DNA of 64,000 bases, from positions 1,364,001-1,428,000 of the forward strand of contig OZ244175.1 in NCBI GenBank assembly GCA_965216535.1, read 5' to 3'. The translations under genes and the position numbers were made by a program. The notes under the pieces were generated by a model that worked only from the letters and a program-made list of their open reading frames with translations, made no database searches and was not told the DNA's origin. Source of the stretch: Hoeflea_A sp965216535. Lineage in GTDB: Bacteria > Pseudomonadota > Alphaproteobacteria > Rhizobiales > Rhizobiaceae. Positions 53,180-62,137 of the stretch are shown here, piece after piece (position 1 is the stretch's first letter; the number at the start of each line of letters is the position of its first letter).

Positions 53180-53428
53180 ATGTCTTTGAAACTCATCTGG
53201 ATGGTCGTGATAACCGCGACCGCCGCGTTGGCGGCAGGTGACTCGATAGCGGGCACACTCAAAAACACACTCATGCTCAACGGCATCCACCTTAACGGCA
53301 TTCATCTGAACGGCATTCATCTGAACGGCTCGAGCGAGCACGGAAGCCAGGTGCTGACGGATGAGCAAAAGCCCGACGGAACCAATGCGTTGCAGGTTGA
53401 GCGGATCGAATTGCCGCCATCCAAATAG
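53180..53428 (+). CDS. Small secreted LNG-repeat protein
   Basis: An 82-residue protein with a signal peptide (about 1-20, ending TAALAAG). A core of four LNG repeats follows, three complete LNGIH units plus a final LNG (about 32-50), then a hydrophilic tail ending RIELPPSK. The DNA repeat unit is 15 bases; the first copies differ at third codon positions while the peptide is kept, which indicates coding selection. A good ribosome-binding site, GAAAGGAAC, is present. The next gene, encoding an ADYC-domain protein, follows after 14 bases. From memory, LNG-type repeats occur in front of ADYC domains in other bacteria. Function is unknown. Confidence 0.7.
   Translation: MSLKLIWMVVITATAALAAGDSIAGTLKNTLMLNGIHLNGIHLNGIHLNGSSEHGSQVLTDEQKPDGTNALQVERIELPPSK
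53276..53329 (+). repeat. 15-base tandem repeat encoding LNGIH
   Basis: Three full 15-base units start at 53276, 53291 and 53306, with a partial fourth at 53321. Units two and three are almost identical; unit one differs in synonymous positions. The repeat lies wholly inside the small secreted protein gene. Confidence 0.85.
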
Positions 53429-53442
53429 ACAACGGTCTACCG

Positions 53443-54246
53443 ATGTGCACGAGCCTCAAGCTGGCGATGTCAGCGGTATTTCTTGCTTTGTGTGCGTGTG
53501 CTCAGGCTGATCCGTCTGCCGCCGACGCTCAAGTGAGGGCAACATCACTCGTCGTCGCGGCGGGCGGGCGTCGATTGACCGGGCCCGATCTGAATGGTGT
53601 GACAATGGCCGTCTCGGATGGATGGCATGGCAAAATGCTGGTTCGCTTCGACGGCGCTGAGCGCGATGCTACCGGGCTCGGCTGGCTGTACAGGATTCGG
53701 GTCCGAAACGATGCCAACGGGCATTGGACCGATTTCTGCAAACCCGATGCGGCCAACGAGAGACTGGCGTTTGCCGTTGAAGGTCATATCGATGCCCACG
53801 GTGCCTACCTGCGCGATGCGAATAAATTTTTTATCACGTGTACGAGCGGTGCCGTGGCCAAGTGTCTGCGTCTTGGGTATCTGCCTTGGAAAACGCATCG
53901 AAGTGGTGTGTCTCTGGAAGGCTATTTCACCGCCTGTACGCGGATGATTCGGGCCGACTATTGCGGTAACGGCTCCGGACATACGAGTAACGGAACGCCG
54001 ATCAATATCTTCGACAGACTTGGCATTCAGACCAGGGACGATGATGTCGATATGCGTTTTGAAGCAGCCTGGGGGCCAGAAGGCGCGTTATGTGTGGCCA
54101 AGACAAGACGCTCGGAACACCTGACGCTTGAACGGCTCGCTGAGACCTGCGGAGGAAAGCTTGCCGGCAGCCTTGGGCAGGATTGCAGGTTGGAGAGAGC
54201 GACGCAGCAGTCGCGCGCCTTGATTTTCAACGACTCCCTGCCTTGA
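53443..54246 (+). CDS. ADYC-domain protein, probable lipoprotein
   Basis: A 267-residue exported protein. The signal sequence has ALCACAQADPS, where LCAC could serve as a lipobox. After the cut site comes RRLTGPDLNGVTM, a relative of the LNG motif of the preceding small protein. The middle holds TACTRMIRADYCGNGSGHTSNGTPI, which contains the name-giving ADYC motif and conserved Cys residues. Eight or more Cys in the mature part suggest disulfides. It is tightly linked to the small LNG-repeat gene, and the two are flanked by two similar regulators. The stop at 54246 abuts the convergent regulator gene. Confidence 0.75.
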   Translation: MCTSLKLAMSAVFLALCACAQADPSAADAQVRATSLVVAAGGRRLTGPDLNGVTMAVSDGWHGKMLVRFDGAERDATGLGWLYRIRVRNDANGHWTDFCKPDAANERLAFAVEGHIDAHGAYLRDANKFFITCTSGAVAKCLRLGYLPWKTHRSGVSLEGYFTACTRMIRADYCGNGSGHTSNGTPINIFDRLGIQTRDDDVDMRFEAAWGPEGALCVAKTRRSEHLTLERLAETCGGKLAGSLGQDCRLERATQQSRALIFNDSLP

Positions 54247-55875
54247 TTACCCTTCCATGCGGGGACGGAACAAATCCGTGCGCGAAAGAAGCCCCTTTGC
54301 GGTGTCATTTAGGTCGGAGTTTTCAGCAAACGGGTAGGCCGCCTGGAACGCGGAGGGACCGAGGTCCGGTCGTAGCTGCCGGGCGGCCCTGATAGCGGCT
54401 TCGGCCTCTTGTGGCCGGTCGAGCTTCGAGAGCGCCAGGGCTCTGGCAATATGTCCCCAATGAGCGGTGTTCGGCAGATGGCATGCGGTCAAGGCTTCGG
54501 CCAGGGCTTCCTGCGGGCGTCCGACCATGGTCAAGGCGAAGCTTCTGCACGCCAGCACCGTCGGCACCAGCCGAGAAGTCGGAATTAATACCTGGAACCG
54601 GTCCAGATGCTTCAGAGCTTCCTCAGCTCGCCCCAGCATGCACAGCGCATAACCCATTCCCATCTGTGCCGTTTCGCGATTGGGATCCATGCGAAGGCTG
54701 ATTGCGTAGGCCGCAATGGCTTCATCGTATTCCTGTCGCGCAAGGTGGGTGCGTGCCTTGGCGGCAAAGGCAAACGGTTCATTGGGATCGAGGCGTGTCG
54801 CCGTTTCGGCGTGGGCCAGGGCCTCGTCGAGGATTGTCATATCGGCCGGCAACTGCCCTTCCTTGTAGGAGTGAACGATGGCATAGGCCACGCCGGCATG
54901 GGCCAATGCATAGGTCGGGTCCGCCGCGACACAATCGCGGAACGCGGCGATCGCCCGCGGATAGTCTTCCTTCTGATACTTCCAAAGGATACCGAGACCG
55001 AGTTGGCACGTCTGCCAGATTGTCAGGTCTGCCGGCCGTTGGCGTCTGATCTTTTCACGCTCGCTTTCCATCAGAGCCGGTTCGATGGCGAACAGAATGC
55101 GATCAGTCACCTTGTCCTGGAAATCGAAGACATCTTCCCAGGACCCGTCGATGTGATCTGACCAGACAGTGCTCCCATCGGCGAGATCGACAAGCGATAT
55201 GCGCAACCTCAGTACGGAGCCGGATCGCTGCAGTCGCCCTTCCACCATGTAATTGGCGCCTAGACCGTGCAGGTATTCCCGCACGTCTGCCCCGCTGGCG
55301 CGAATTTTCTCGACTTCACCGCCATAGGCTTCGCCGAAAACCAGAAAACGCGACATGACGACGATCTCTCGTTTTCTGGATAAAGAGGCAAGGAGATCTT
55401 CGGTGAGACCGTCGGCAAGGGCACCTTCCTCGTGATCGTTTGATCGAGTGGTTATGCGTGACACGAACAGTTTGGGGCGGCCACTTGTGTCGTCGGATTT
55501 TGCCAACGGCGCCAACGCGGTCACGCGATCGACGCTTCCATCCCTTGCCTCGACGGCCGCGTCGTTTTCGGTCGCGATATCTGCAACAAAACGGTAGCCA
55601 ACTCCGTAGACCGTCCGGATCGTATGTTGCTCCCGACCTGTATCACCGACCGCCTGGCGCGCCTCCTTGATGGCGGTTGTCAGGGTTGCATCGGTTATGA
55701 ACTTCCTTTCCCAGACCTGCTCGACCAGTTGATCCTTGGAGACCACTCGTTCGCGGTTGTCGATGAGGAACTCCAGCAATCTCATGGTTTGCGGTGTCAG
55801 GTCACTCACCGATCCATTGCGAGCGATCTGGAAGAGATCCGTGTCGATCTCGCAATCGTTGAATGCAATCTTCAT
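54247..55875 (-). CDS. Winged-helix transcriptional regulator with TolB-like and TPR domains, copy 2
   Basis: A 542-residue protein. The N-terminal winged helix starts MKIAFNDCEIDTDLFQIARNG, of which most residues equal copy 1, and ends VYGVGYRFVADIAT near 97. A TolB-like domain (about 130-255) contains ADGLTEDLLASLSRKREIVVMS and VEGRLQRSGSVLRLRISLVD. From about 280 there are TPR units such as RAIAAFRDCVAADPTYALAHAG and DEAIAAYAISLRMDPN. No membrane segment. It converges on the ADYC gene with no spacer. No good ribosome-binding site is seen before the ATG. Confidence 0.87.
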   Translation of the reverse strand: MKIAFNDCEIDTDLFQIARNGSVSDLTPQTMRLLEFLIDNRERVVSKDQLVEQVWERKFITDATLTTAIKEARQAVGDTGREQHTIRTVYGVGYRFVADIATENDAAVEARDGSVDRVTALAPLAKSDDTSGRPKLFVSRITTRSNDHEEGALADGLTEDLLASLSRKREIVVMSRFLVFGEAYGGEVEKIRASGADVREYLHGLGANYMVEGRLQRSGSVLRLRISLVDLADGSTVWSDHIDGSWEDVFDFQDKVTDRILFAIEPALMESEREKIRRQRPADLTIWQTCQLGLGILWKYQKEDYPRAIAAFRDCVAADPTYALAHAGVAYAIVHSYKEGQLPADMTILDEALAHAETATRLDPNEPFAFAAKARTHLARQEYDEAIAAYAISLRMDPNRETAQMGMGYALCMLGRAEEALKHLDRFQVLIPTSRLVPTVLACRSFALTMVGRPQEALAEALTACHLPNTAHWGHIARALALSKLDRPQEAEAAIRAARQLRPDLGPSAFQAAYPFAENSDLNDTAKGLLSRTDLFRPRMEG

Positions 55876-56006
55876 GGTTTTTCAGTACCACAGTCGCCCA
55901 GGTACGGGGAGCCGGCCTGATTGGCTTGACCCATTCGATATAACTTCAGTTGGCTTCGGAGGGGAGGATCCGGGTGTTGTCAATTAGACCAACCGGAGTC
56001 TGCCAA

Positions 56007-58949
56007 TCACTCGGCAAGTTGCTCTTGCTCATGTGGTTTTTCTGCGGGCTTTGCCTCTTGCGATGCGGGTAGCAGGAAGAGCCGGAACTTGGCGAGTGTC
56101 TCGCCCTGGTCAGCTGCGGCCTGATACCATTTGCGTGCTTCGTCATCGTCCTCCGCAACCCCATCTCCGTCGTCGAGGATTCTTGCGAGATTGTATTGAG
56201 CCCGGGCGTGTCCGTTGTCGGCTGCTTTGCGATACCAGACGATTGCTTCGATCTGGTTCTTGTCAACGCCGCGACCGTTGGAATAGGCCAATCCAAGCCT
56301 GAACTGTGCCTCGACGTGGCCCTGCAAGGCAGCGTCTCGAAAGAACTCAACGCCTTTCTCTCGGTCCTCCTCAATGCCGTCACCGTTGTAGTGCATCAGG
56401 CCAAGAGCAAACATTGAATCTGAGTAGCCTTGCTCTGCAGCTGCCTGAAACCACGTAACGGCCTTTGGTCGGTCCCGGCGGAGACCAAGGCCGTGCCAGT
56501 ACAAATGACCCAATTGGTGTTGTGCCTGAGGGAACTTGAGGTCAGCTGCTTTCCGTAAATAATCGATCCCAAGTCTCATATCTTTCGGAAGCATGTCTCC
56601 GTTCAGGTGGAGAACTCCCAGATTGTACAGGGAAGGCGCATGATTTTGATCGGCTGCTGCTTGATACCAGCGCTGGGCTGCGTTGGAATCTGCTGCCCGC
56701 TCCTTATCTCCGCTTAGAAGCACCCCAAGAGAGTGCATCGCCTCAGGAAAACCCTGATTGGCCGATGCTTCAAGAAGTTCCTCGGCTTTGTCCCTGTTCT
56801 TCGCGACTCCGACACCCCGGAGGTAGGCGCTTGCCAGGTTATACTGGCCGACCATATCTCCTTCGGCAGCGGCACTGCGATACAGTCTCAGAGCTTCGCC
56901 GATATCCATTTCGACACCTTGGCCGGATTCGTAAAGGTACCCGAGACTTGCTCGTCCCGATGCCGATCCCTGATCAGCCGCTGAGCGAAATCGATCCAGG
57001 GCCTTTGCAATGTCCTGCTTTACGCCGCGACCTGTCAGGTAGAGGTAACCCAGGTTGACTTTTGCGTCGAGGTCGCCTTCCTCTTCGGCAATCCGATACC
57101 ATCGGGCTGCCTCTTCAAGGTTCAGTTCCACCCCGCTGCCGAATTCGTACATTGTTCCAAGAAGAAATTTGGCTTCAGTGTAGTTCAGATCGGCAGCCGC
57201 ACGATAATGTCGCGCAGCCTCTTCTACGTCTCTCCGGACGCCTCTGCCGAAATAGTGCATCATCCCGAGGTTGGTCAGTGCAAAGGCGTTGTCCTGTTCG
57301 GCGGATTTGCCATACCACTCGAACGCCAGCTGGTCGTCCTGGGCGACGCCCTCGCCGTGGAAGTACATGCTTCCCAGGTTGTTCTGTGCATCAGCGTTGC
57401 CCAACTCGGCCGCACGGCGATAGTAGCGCACCGCTTCCGAGTCGTCTTCGGGAAGGCCATGCCCGAGACCATACATGCGCCCGAGATTATTCAGCGCATA
57501 GGCATGGTCTTGCTCTGCCGCCTTTCGGTACCATCGGACGGCGGCCCGATTGTCCTGTTCAACTCCGCTGCCTGCTTCGTACATCATGCCCAGATTGTCC
57601 TGCGCATCGGCGAAACCCTGGTCGGCTGCGGCTCGATACCAACGGACCGCCTCGATGGTGTCCTGAGGTGTCCCTCGGCCCATCTCGTACATCACGCCCA
57701 GATTGTTTTGCGCCCTGGGGTTGTTCTGTTCCGCGGACTTTCGATACCACTCGAGGGCCAGATCATAGTCTTTTTCGACGCCGTCCCCGTGCATGTACAT
57801 GCTACCGAGATTGTTCTGCGAGCTGGCGTGGCCTTGCTTCGCCGCTTCCCGATACCAATGAACCGCAGTCTCAGCGTCTTTCTCAACCCCCTCACCGAAG
57901 TCATAGCTCACGCCAAGAGCAAACTGTGCCGAGGCATAGCCCAAGTCAGCTGACCGCTTGTAATTGTTGACTGCTTTTTCGAAATCTTCAGGGAGCTCTT
58001 CACCGAGCTTGTACATCTGGCCAATGAAAAACAGCGCTTTGGGATTGTCCTGATCGGCGGCACTGCGAAACAGTTTCAACGCCTCCGCAAGGTTCTTTCC
58101 CACCCCTTCACCGTAATAGTACATCTCAGCCAGATTGGCCTTGGCGTGGGTATTTCCTTGTTCGATGGCCAACCGATAGAGCCTTATAGCTTCGGAAGGA
58201 TCTTTGGGAACGCCGGATCCTGCTGCGTACATCCCGGCAAGATGAGCCCGGCCGTTCGCGTCCTCCTGTTCAGCGGCACGGCGATACCACTCGACCGCTT
58301 GCATCTCGTCCCGCTCTACTCCGCTGCCAAACTCATAAAGGAGGCCAAGGCCGACCTGACCGAAGGGTTGGCCCTGTTCTGCGGCGAACCGGTACCACTT
58401 ACCGGCCTCTTTATAGTCCCGGTCTACACCGCGGCCGTGTTCGTACATGTACCCCAGATAGGCCTGCCCACGCGCATCACCCTGTCCGGCAGCTTTCCGA
58501 TACCAAGCAACAGCCTCGGCATCGTTTTGCTCCACACCGGCTCCTTGCTCAAACATCAGTCCGAGGTTTACCTGGGCGAAGGAATAGTCCTGATCCGCGG
58601 CCTTTCTGTACCAGCGTGCGGCCTCGCCCGCGTCCTTGAGAACGCCCTTCCCGAATTCGTAGAGGTATCCCAGACGATTTTGCGAGGACGGATAGCCGAG
58701 TTCCGCATCCTGGCGAATACGGCGTACCGTTTCGGGGGTGTATTCTTCTGGCTGTTCGTTTCCTGCTGCATCATCCCGTTCGGTCTGCTTTGGGCGCAGA
58801 ACGACGGTTTGATAAGTCGATCCGAACCGACTGGCGAGGGGATCGTTGTGCTGGAAATCGGTCGTGCCGATCGGTACAGCACCCGCGCGACAGGCGAGTG
58901 AGAGGCACAGAACCAGGGATGTTGCACGAAGTGCGTGCGTCAAGGTCAC
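56007..58949 (-). CDS. Secreted Sel1-repeat protein with 24 regular repeats
   Basis: A 980-residue protein. A signal peptide (ATSLVLCLSLACRAGAVPIG region) is followed by about 70 linker residues and then 24 consecutive Sel1 repeats of 36 residues each plus a half repeat, running to about residue 960. The unit has the form A-Q-NLG-MYE-G-GV-D--EA--WYRKAA-Q. The last 20 residues are a charged tail. Such solenoids bind other proteins, and secreted or periplasmic examples control exopolysaccharide production or envelope stress. Repeats are diverged from each other in DNA, so this is an old array. Confidence 0.88.
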   Translation of the reverse strand: MTLTHALRATSLVLCLSLACRAGAVPIGTTDFQHNDPLASRFGSTYQTVVLRPKQTERDDAAGNEQPEEYTPETVRRIRQDAELGYPSSQNRLGYLYEFGKGVLKDAGEAARWYRKAADQDYSFAQVNLGLMFEQGAGVEQNDAEAVAWYRKAAGQGDARGQAYLGYMYEHGRGVDRDYKEAGKWYRFAAEQGQPFGQVGLGLLYEFGSGVERDEMQAVEWYRRAAEQEDANGRAHLAGMYAAGSGVPKDPSEAIRLYRLAIEQGNTHAKANLAEMYYYGEGVGKNLAEALKLFRSAADQDNPKALFFIGQMYKLGEELPEDFEKAVNNYKRSADLGYASAQFALGVSYDFGEGVEKDAETAVHWYREAAKQGHASSQNNLGSMYMHGDGVEKDYDLALEWYRKSAEQNNPRAQNNLGVMYEMGRGTPQDTIEAVRWYRAAADQGFADAQDNLGMMYEAGSGVEQDNRAAVRWYRKAAEQDHAYALNNLGRMYGLGHGLPEDDSEAVRYYRRAAELGNADAQNNLGSMYFHGEGVAQDDQLAFEWYGKSAEQDNAFALTNLGMMHYFGRGVRRDVEEAARHYRAAADLNYTEAKFLLGTMYEFGSGVELNLEEAARWYRIAEEEGDLDAKVNLGYLYLTGRGVKQDIAKALDRFRSAADQGSASGRASLGYLYESGQGVEMDIGEALRLYRSAAAEGDMVGQYNLASAYLRGVGVAKNRDKAEELLEASANQGFPEAMHSLGVLLSGDKERAADSNAAQRWYQAAADQNHAPSLYNLGVLHLNGDMLPKDMRLGIDYLRKAADLKFPQAQHQLGHLYWHGLGLRRDRPKAVTWFQAAAEQGYSDSMFALGLMHYNGDGIEEDREKGVEFFRDAALQGHVEAQFRLGLAYSNGRGVDKNQIEAIVWYRKAADNGHARAQYNLARILDDGDGVAEDDDEARKWYQAAADQGETLAKFRLFLLPASQEAKPAEKPHEQEQLAE

Positions 58950-59110
58950 GTTCGGTCGCTCCGTTCCAGGGACCTCTGCCCTAAGGGGAAAGAGATCTCA
59001 GCAATGAAACAGTGGCGCCCGTCTTCCACCGTCAAACCAGGGTGGCATACCGGGATTGCCGGATGCACGTCAAGGTGGCATCGATCATTACAGAGACCTG
59101 CACGAGCGAT

Positions 59111-59138
59111 TTGACACGGCTTCGGACCGGAATATATT
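59111..59138 (+). promoter_or_regulatory. Predicted promoter of the acyl-CoA synthetase gene
   Basis: TTGACA at 59111-59116 and TATATT at 59133-59138 are 16 bases apart, a near-consensus pair. It lies about 80 bases upstream of the ATG at 59216. Confidence 0.55.
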
Positions 59139-59150
59139 GCGGTGCAATAT
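59134..59150. promoter_or_regulatory. Palindromic operator ATATTGC-GGT-GCAATAT
   Basis: A perfect 7-bp inverted repeat with a 3-base centre overlaps the -10 box of the acyl-CoA synthetase promoter and covers the expected transcription start. A dimeric repressor, perhaps of the TetR or GntR type, could bind here; none is encoded nearby. Confidence 0.5.
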
Positions 59151-59215
59151 CACTTGTGGTGCGTCTGATCTTGGCGTGATCGCCTCAATCAACGCGCTGC
59201 TTTGCAGGCTCCAGA

Positions 59216-60853
59216 ATGCTCCCCACTCGCGAAACTTATGAAGAGCTGGTCCAGGATTTCCGTTGGGAGATCCCCGAGCGTTTCAACATAGGGGTTGCCG
59301 TCAGTAATGCCTGGGCGAAACGCGATCCGGATCGTATCTGCCTGTTGCATTACCACCCGGACCGGCCTGCCGATACGCTGACCTATGCCGCGTTGCGAGA
59401 CCGGTCCAACGCCTTTGCCAATGGCCTGCGGTCACTCGGGATCGGACCCGGTGACCGGGTGGCGCTGCTGTTGCCGCAGAGTTTTGCCACCGTTATTGCC
59501 CATGTGGCCATCTACAAGCTCGGTGCCATTGCGGTTCCCTTGGCTCTGTTGTTTGGGCCGGATGCCCTTGGATATCGGCTGACGGCTTCCGGCGCCAAAG
59601 CGGTGATCACCAATTCAGCCGGCGCTGACAAGGTGGGCGAGATAGATGACCCCTTGCTGGAATCGTTCGACGTCATTTCGGTCGATGAGGGGACGGGAAC
59701 GGCATTTTTCGATCATTTGATCGGGGCGAACAGCCCCGATTTCGAGTGCGCCGATACCGGACCGGATGATCCGGCGATGATGATCTTCACTTCCGGGACC
59801 ACCGGGCCGCCGAAGGGTGCGCTGCACGGTCACCGGGTGTTGCTGGGTCATCTACCGGGCATCCAGTTCGCGCATGAGTTCCTTCCGCAACCAGGGGACC
59901 TGTTCTGGACACCGGCCGACTGGGCCTGGGCCGGCGGCCTGCTCAATGCGCTGCTGCCGGCGCTCTATTTCGGTGTTCCGGTGGTGTCCTCGGCGGCGCA
60001 AAAATTCGACCCGGTGACCGCCTTCGAAATCATGGAAAGGATGCGTGTGCGCAATGCCTTTCTACCACCGACGGCGCTGCGCATGCTGCGGACGGTCGAG
60101 CGACCGCGCGACCGTTTCGATCTCCATTTGCGCAGCATTGGTTCTGCGGGAGAATCCTTGGGTCGTGAAACCTACTTGTGGGCGCAGCGCGAACTCGGCA
60201 TCACCATCAACGAATTCTACGGCCAGACCGAGTGCAACGCCGTGCTTGCCTCATGCGCCAAGCTCGGAGTCTCACACGCGGGCGCGATCGGCATGCCTGT
60301 GCCCGGGCATGAGGTTTCGGTGATCGACGACCAGGGCCGGGAGAGGGCTGCCGGCGAGCCGGGGCAGATCGCCGTCAAGCGGCCAAACCCGGTCATGTTC
60401 CTCGGCTACTGGAACAACGAAGAGGCGACCCGGCGCAAGTTTCTTGGCGACTGGATGCTGACTGGAGATCAAGGCATTCGCAGCGCGGAAGGTTACATCG
60501 AATTCTTTGGTCGCGACGATGATGTCATCACATCGGCCGGATACCGCATCGGGCCCGGTGAGATCGAAGATTGTTTGACGGGTCATGCGGCGGTAGCGCT
60601 TGCGGCGGCAGTTGGCAAACCGGATCCGGTGCGCACCGAGATCGTCAAAGCCTATATTGTCTTGAAGCCGGATGTGCGACCGAGTCACCGGCTTGCCGGC
60701 GAACTGCAGGATTGGGTCAAATCCCGGCTGTCTGCCCACGAATACCCTCGAGAGGTGGAGTTCGTCCCATCGCTGCCGCTGACCACGACCGGAAAGGTCA
60801 TCCGTCGGGAACTGCGGGAACGGGCATTGCGTGAGGCGCGCTCGGTCGGTTAA
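59216..60853 (+). CDS. AMP-forming acyl-CoA synthetase (medium-chain/acetyl-CoA-synthetase-like)
   Basis: A 545-residue adenylate-forming ligase with P-loop MIFTSGTTGPPKGALHGH, FYGQTECN, the hinge motif GRDDDVITSAGYRIGPGEIE and the catalytic Lys in LTTTGKVIRREL. The wording WTPADWAWAGGLLN is typical of medium-chain acyl-CoA synthetases rather than long-chain ones. It activates a carboxylic acid to its CoA ester with AMP release. It is monocistronic with its own promoter and palindrome, and converges on the acetyltransferase gene. The ribosome-binding site is weak. Confidence 0.9.
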   Translation: MLPTRETYEELVQDFRWEIPERFNIGVAVSNAWAKRDPDRICLLHYHPDRPADTLTYAALRDRSNAFANGLRSLGIGPGDRVALLLPQSFATVIAHVAIYKLGAIAVPLALLFGPDALGYRLTASGAKAVITNSAGADKVGEIDDPLLESFDVISVDEGTGTAFFDHLIGANSPDFECADTGPDDPAMMIFTSGTTGPPKGALHGHRVLLGHLPGIQFAHEFLPQPGDLFWTPADWAWAGGLLNALLPALYFGVPVVSSAAQKFDPVTAFEIMERMRVRNAFLPPTALRMLRTVERPRDRFDLHLRSIGSAGESLGRETYLWAQRELGITINEFYGQTECNAVLASCAKLGVSHAGAIGMPVPGHEVSVIDDQGRERAAGEPGQIAVKRPNPVMFLGYWNNEEATRRKFLGDWMLTGDQGIRSAEGYIEFFGRDDDVITSAGYRIGPGEIEDCLTGHAAVALAAAVGKPDPVRTEIVKAYIVLKPDVRPSHRLAGELQDWVKSRLSAHEYPREVEFVPSLPLTTTGKVIRRELRERALREARSVG

Positions 60854-60858
60854 TCGGG

Positions 60859-62136
60859 CTATTTGCGCCCGGTGAGCGCGCGCAACCGATCGCGGACGAC
60901 GCGGGCAATGTTGCGGGTGTTCTTGTAGAGGTGCAGCTGCTTCTCCACCTGACGAACGTCTCGGTCGCTCGCCGGGTCGAGGCCTATGATCAGCGTTCCC
61001 ATGGGGCAGCGTTCCCGCCAGATACGGCTCATCACCGGATGATCCGGTACGGCACAGGAATCGGTCGTCATGATGTTTGGGTCGTCAAGATGGGTTTCCG
61101 TCAGGTCATCCATCAGCAACTGGCCGGGTGAGCAGTGAGCGTAGGTCTCGTCAAAGGCGGTCTTCCACGTGTAGGCGGTGCCGCCCATGACGAACACAAC
61201 AGTGGACGCAATGGCCTGGCCATCGAGGTTCAGGGTATGAATGCGCACATTGTCCGTCTCGGCCAGATTGGTGATGGCTTCGCGGGCGAAGGCTGCACGG
61301 TAGCGGTCGACGACCATGGCCGAACGGCGGCGGCCCTTCCAGCCACTGGCCTCCAGCGACAGGAACTCTTCCATGCGATGGCGGATTTCTTCGGGCTGGC
61401 GGGCCACGTTGTAGCGCAACTCGCCCGTTTCGCTGAGCAGGCGTCGTTGGCGGCGCCGTTCGCGCCGGTGCTTGGCGGAAATCGTTTGTGCCAGGTAGGT
61501 TGGCCCATCCTCAAGGCTCTGCAACATCGGCCGTTCGAAACGGTCGGTTTCCGCAACGGGCAAGTTGCGACTGACGGCAACTGCCCGAAAAAGCTGCACG
61601 AAAGGACCGTCCAATCGGGTCATCGGGATCACCAGAACCGAAGGCAGGTCGAGATCGCTGCGTGACAGGGTTTCCAGAAGATTGTCGAGCGTTTCGGCAG
61701 CGCCCTCCTGGTCGAGCAGCGGCGTTCCGAGAGGACCAAAGGGATTGGCCCAGGCCCGCATGATCGGAGCCCCGATGGAAAACCCGGGACGTTCGATTGA
61801 AAAGGGCATCAGAAAACGCGTGCGGCTTCGCTGATCGTTTTCGTCGCGCATGACCAGCAGCTTGATCAGTCGATCCTCAAGCCGCGGCATCGCCGGCGCC
61901 AGAAACCGGGCTGAAAAGAAGACGTTCGGTTCGATAGCCCGGTTCGACAGGTACTGCAGTTCCTCGCTCAGATCATACCCGCAGCGAGCAGGGTAGATCG
62001 ACAAGTGTCGATCCGGCTTCGCGGTCTCGATCGACAGTTCGGCAATTGGCCGATCGACATCGAGCCCGGCGATGCTGGATGCCGTGGTGCCGCCAGCCCC
62101 GGTCGGATCGCCCTGCAAATAGGGGTTTGCGGACAT
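60859..62136 (-). CDS. BioF2/FemAB-like GNAT acetyltransferase
   Basis: A 425-residue cytoplasmic protein. The C-terminal half has the FemAB/BioF2-like acetyltransferase pattern: SAKHRRERRRQRRLLSE, EEFLSLEASGWKGR, then LNLDGQAIASTVVFV and TWKTAFDETYAHCSPGQLLMDD. Family members act in cellulose or exopolysaccharide synthesis and in peptidoglycan or glycolipid acylation. It lies one base after the flippase gene on the same strand, which supports a role in modifying a surface polysaccharide precursor. Confidence 0.8.
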   Translation of the reverse strand: MSANPYLQGDPTGAGGTTASSIAGLDVDRPIAELSIETAKPDRHLSIYPARCGYDLSEELQYLSNRAIEPNVFFSARFLAPAMPRLEDRLIKLLVMRDENDQRSRTRFLMPFSIERPGFSIGAPIMRAWANPFGPLGTPLLDQEGAAETLDNLLETLSRSDLDLPSVLVIPMTRLDGPFVQLFRAVAVSRNLPVAETDRFERPMLQSLEDGPTYLAQTISAKHRRERRRQRRLLSETGELRYNVARQPEEIRHRMEEFLSLEASGWKGRRRSAMVVDRYRAAFAREAITNLAETDNVRIHTLNLDGQAIASTVVFVMGGTAYTWKTAFDETYAHCSPGQLLMDDLTETHLDDPNIMTTDSCAVPDHPVMSRIWRERCPMGTLIIGLDPASDRDVRQVEKQLHLYKNTRNIARVVRDRLRALTGRK

Positions 62137-62137
62137 G

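Noticed and set aside
52955..53368. Minus-strand 137-codon frame across the gap and the LNG-repeat gene
   Set aside because: The plus-strand gene has a signal peptide, ribosome-binding site and synonymous repeat variation; the minus frame has none of these.
59056..59241. Short plus-strand frame before the acyl-CoA synthetase
   Set aside because: It spans the promoter and palindrome and overlaps the true start; no ribosome-binding site.
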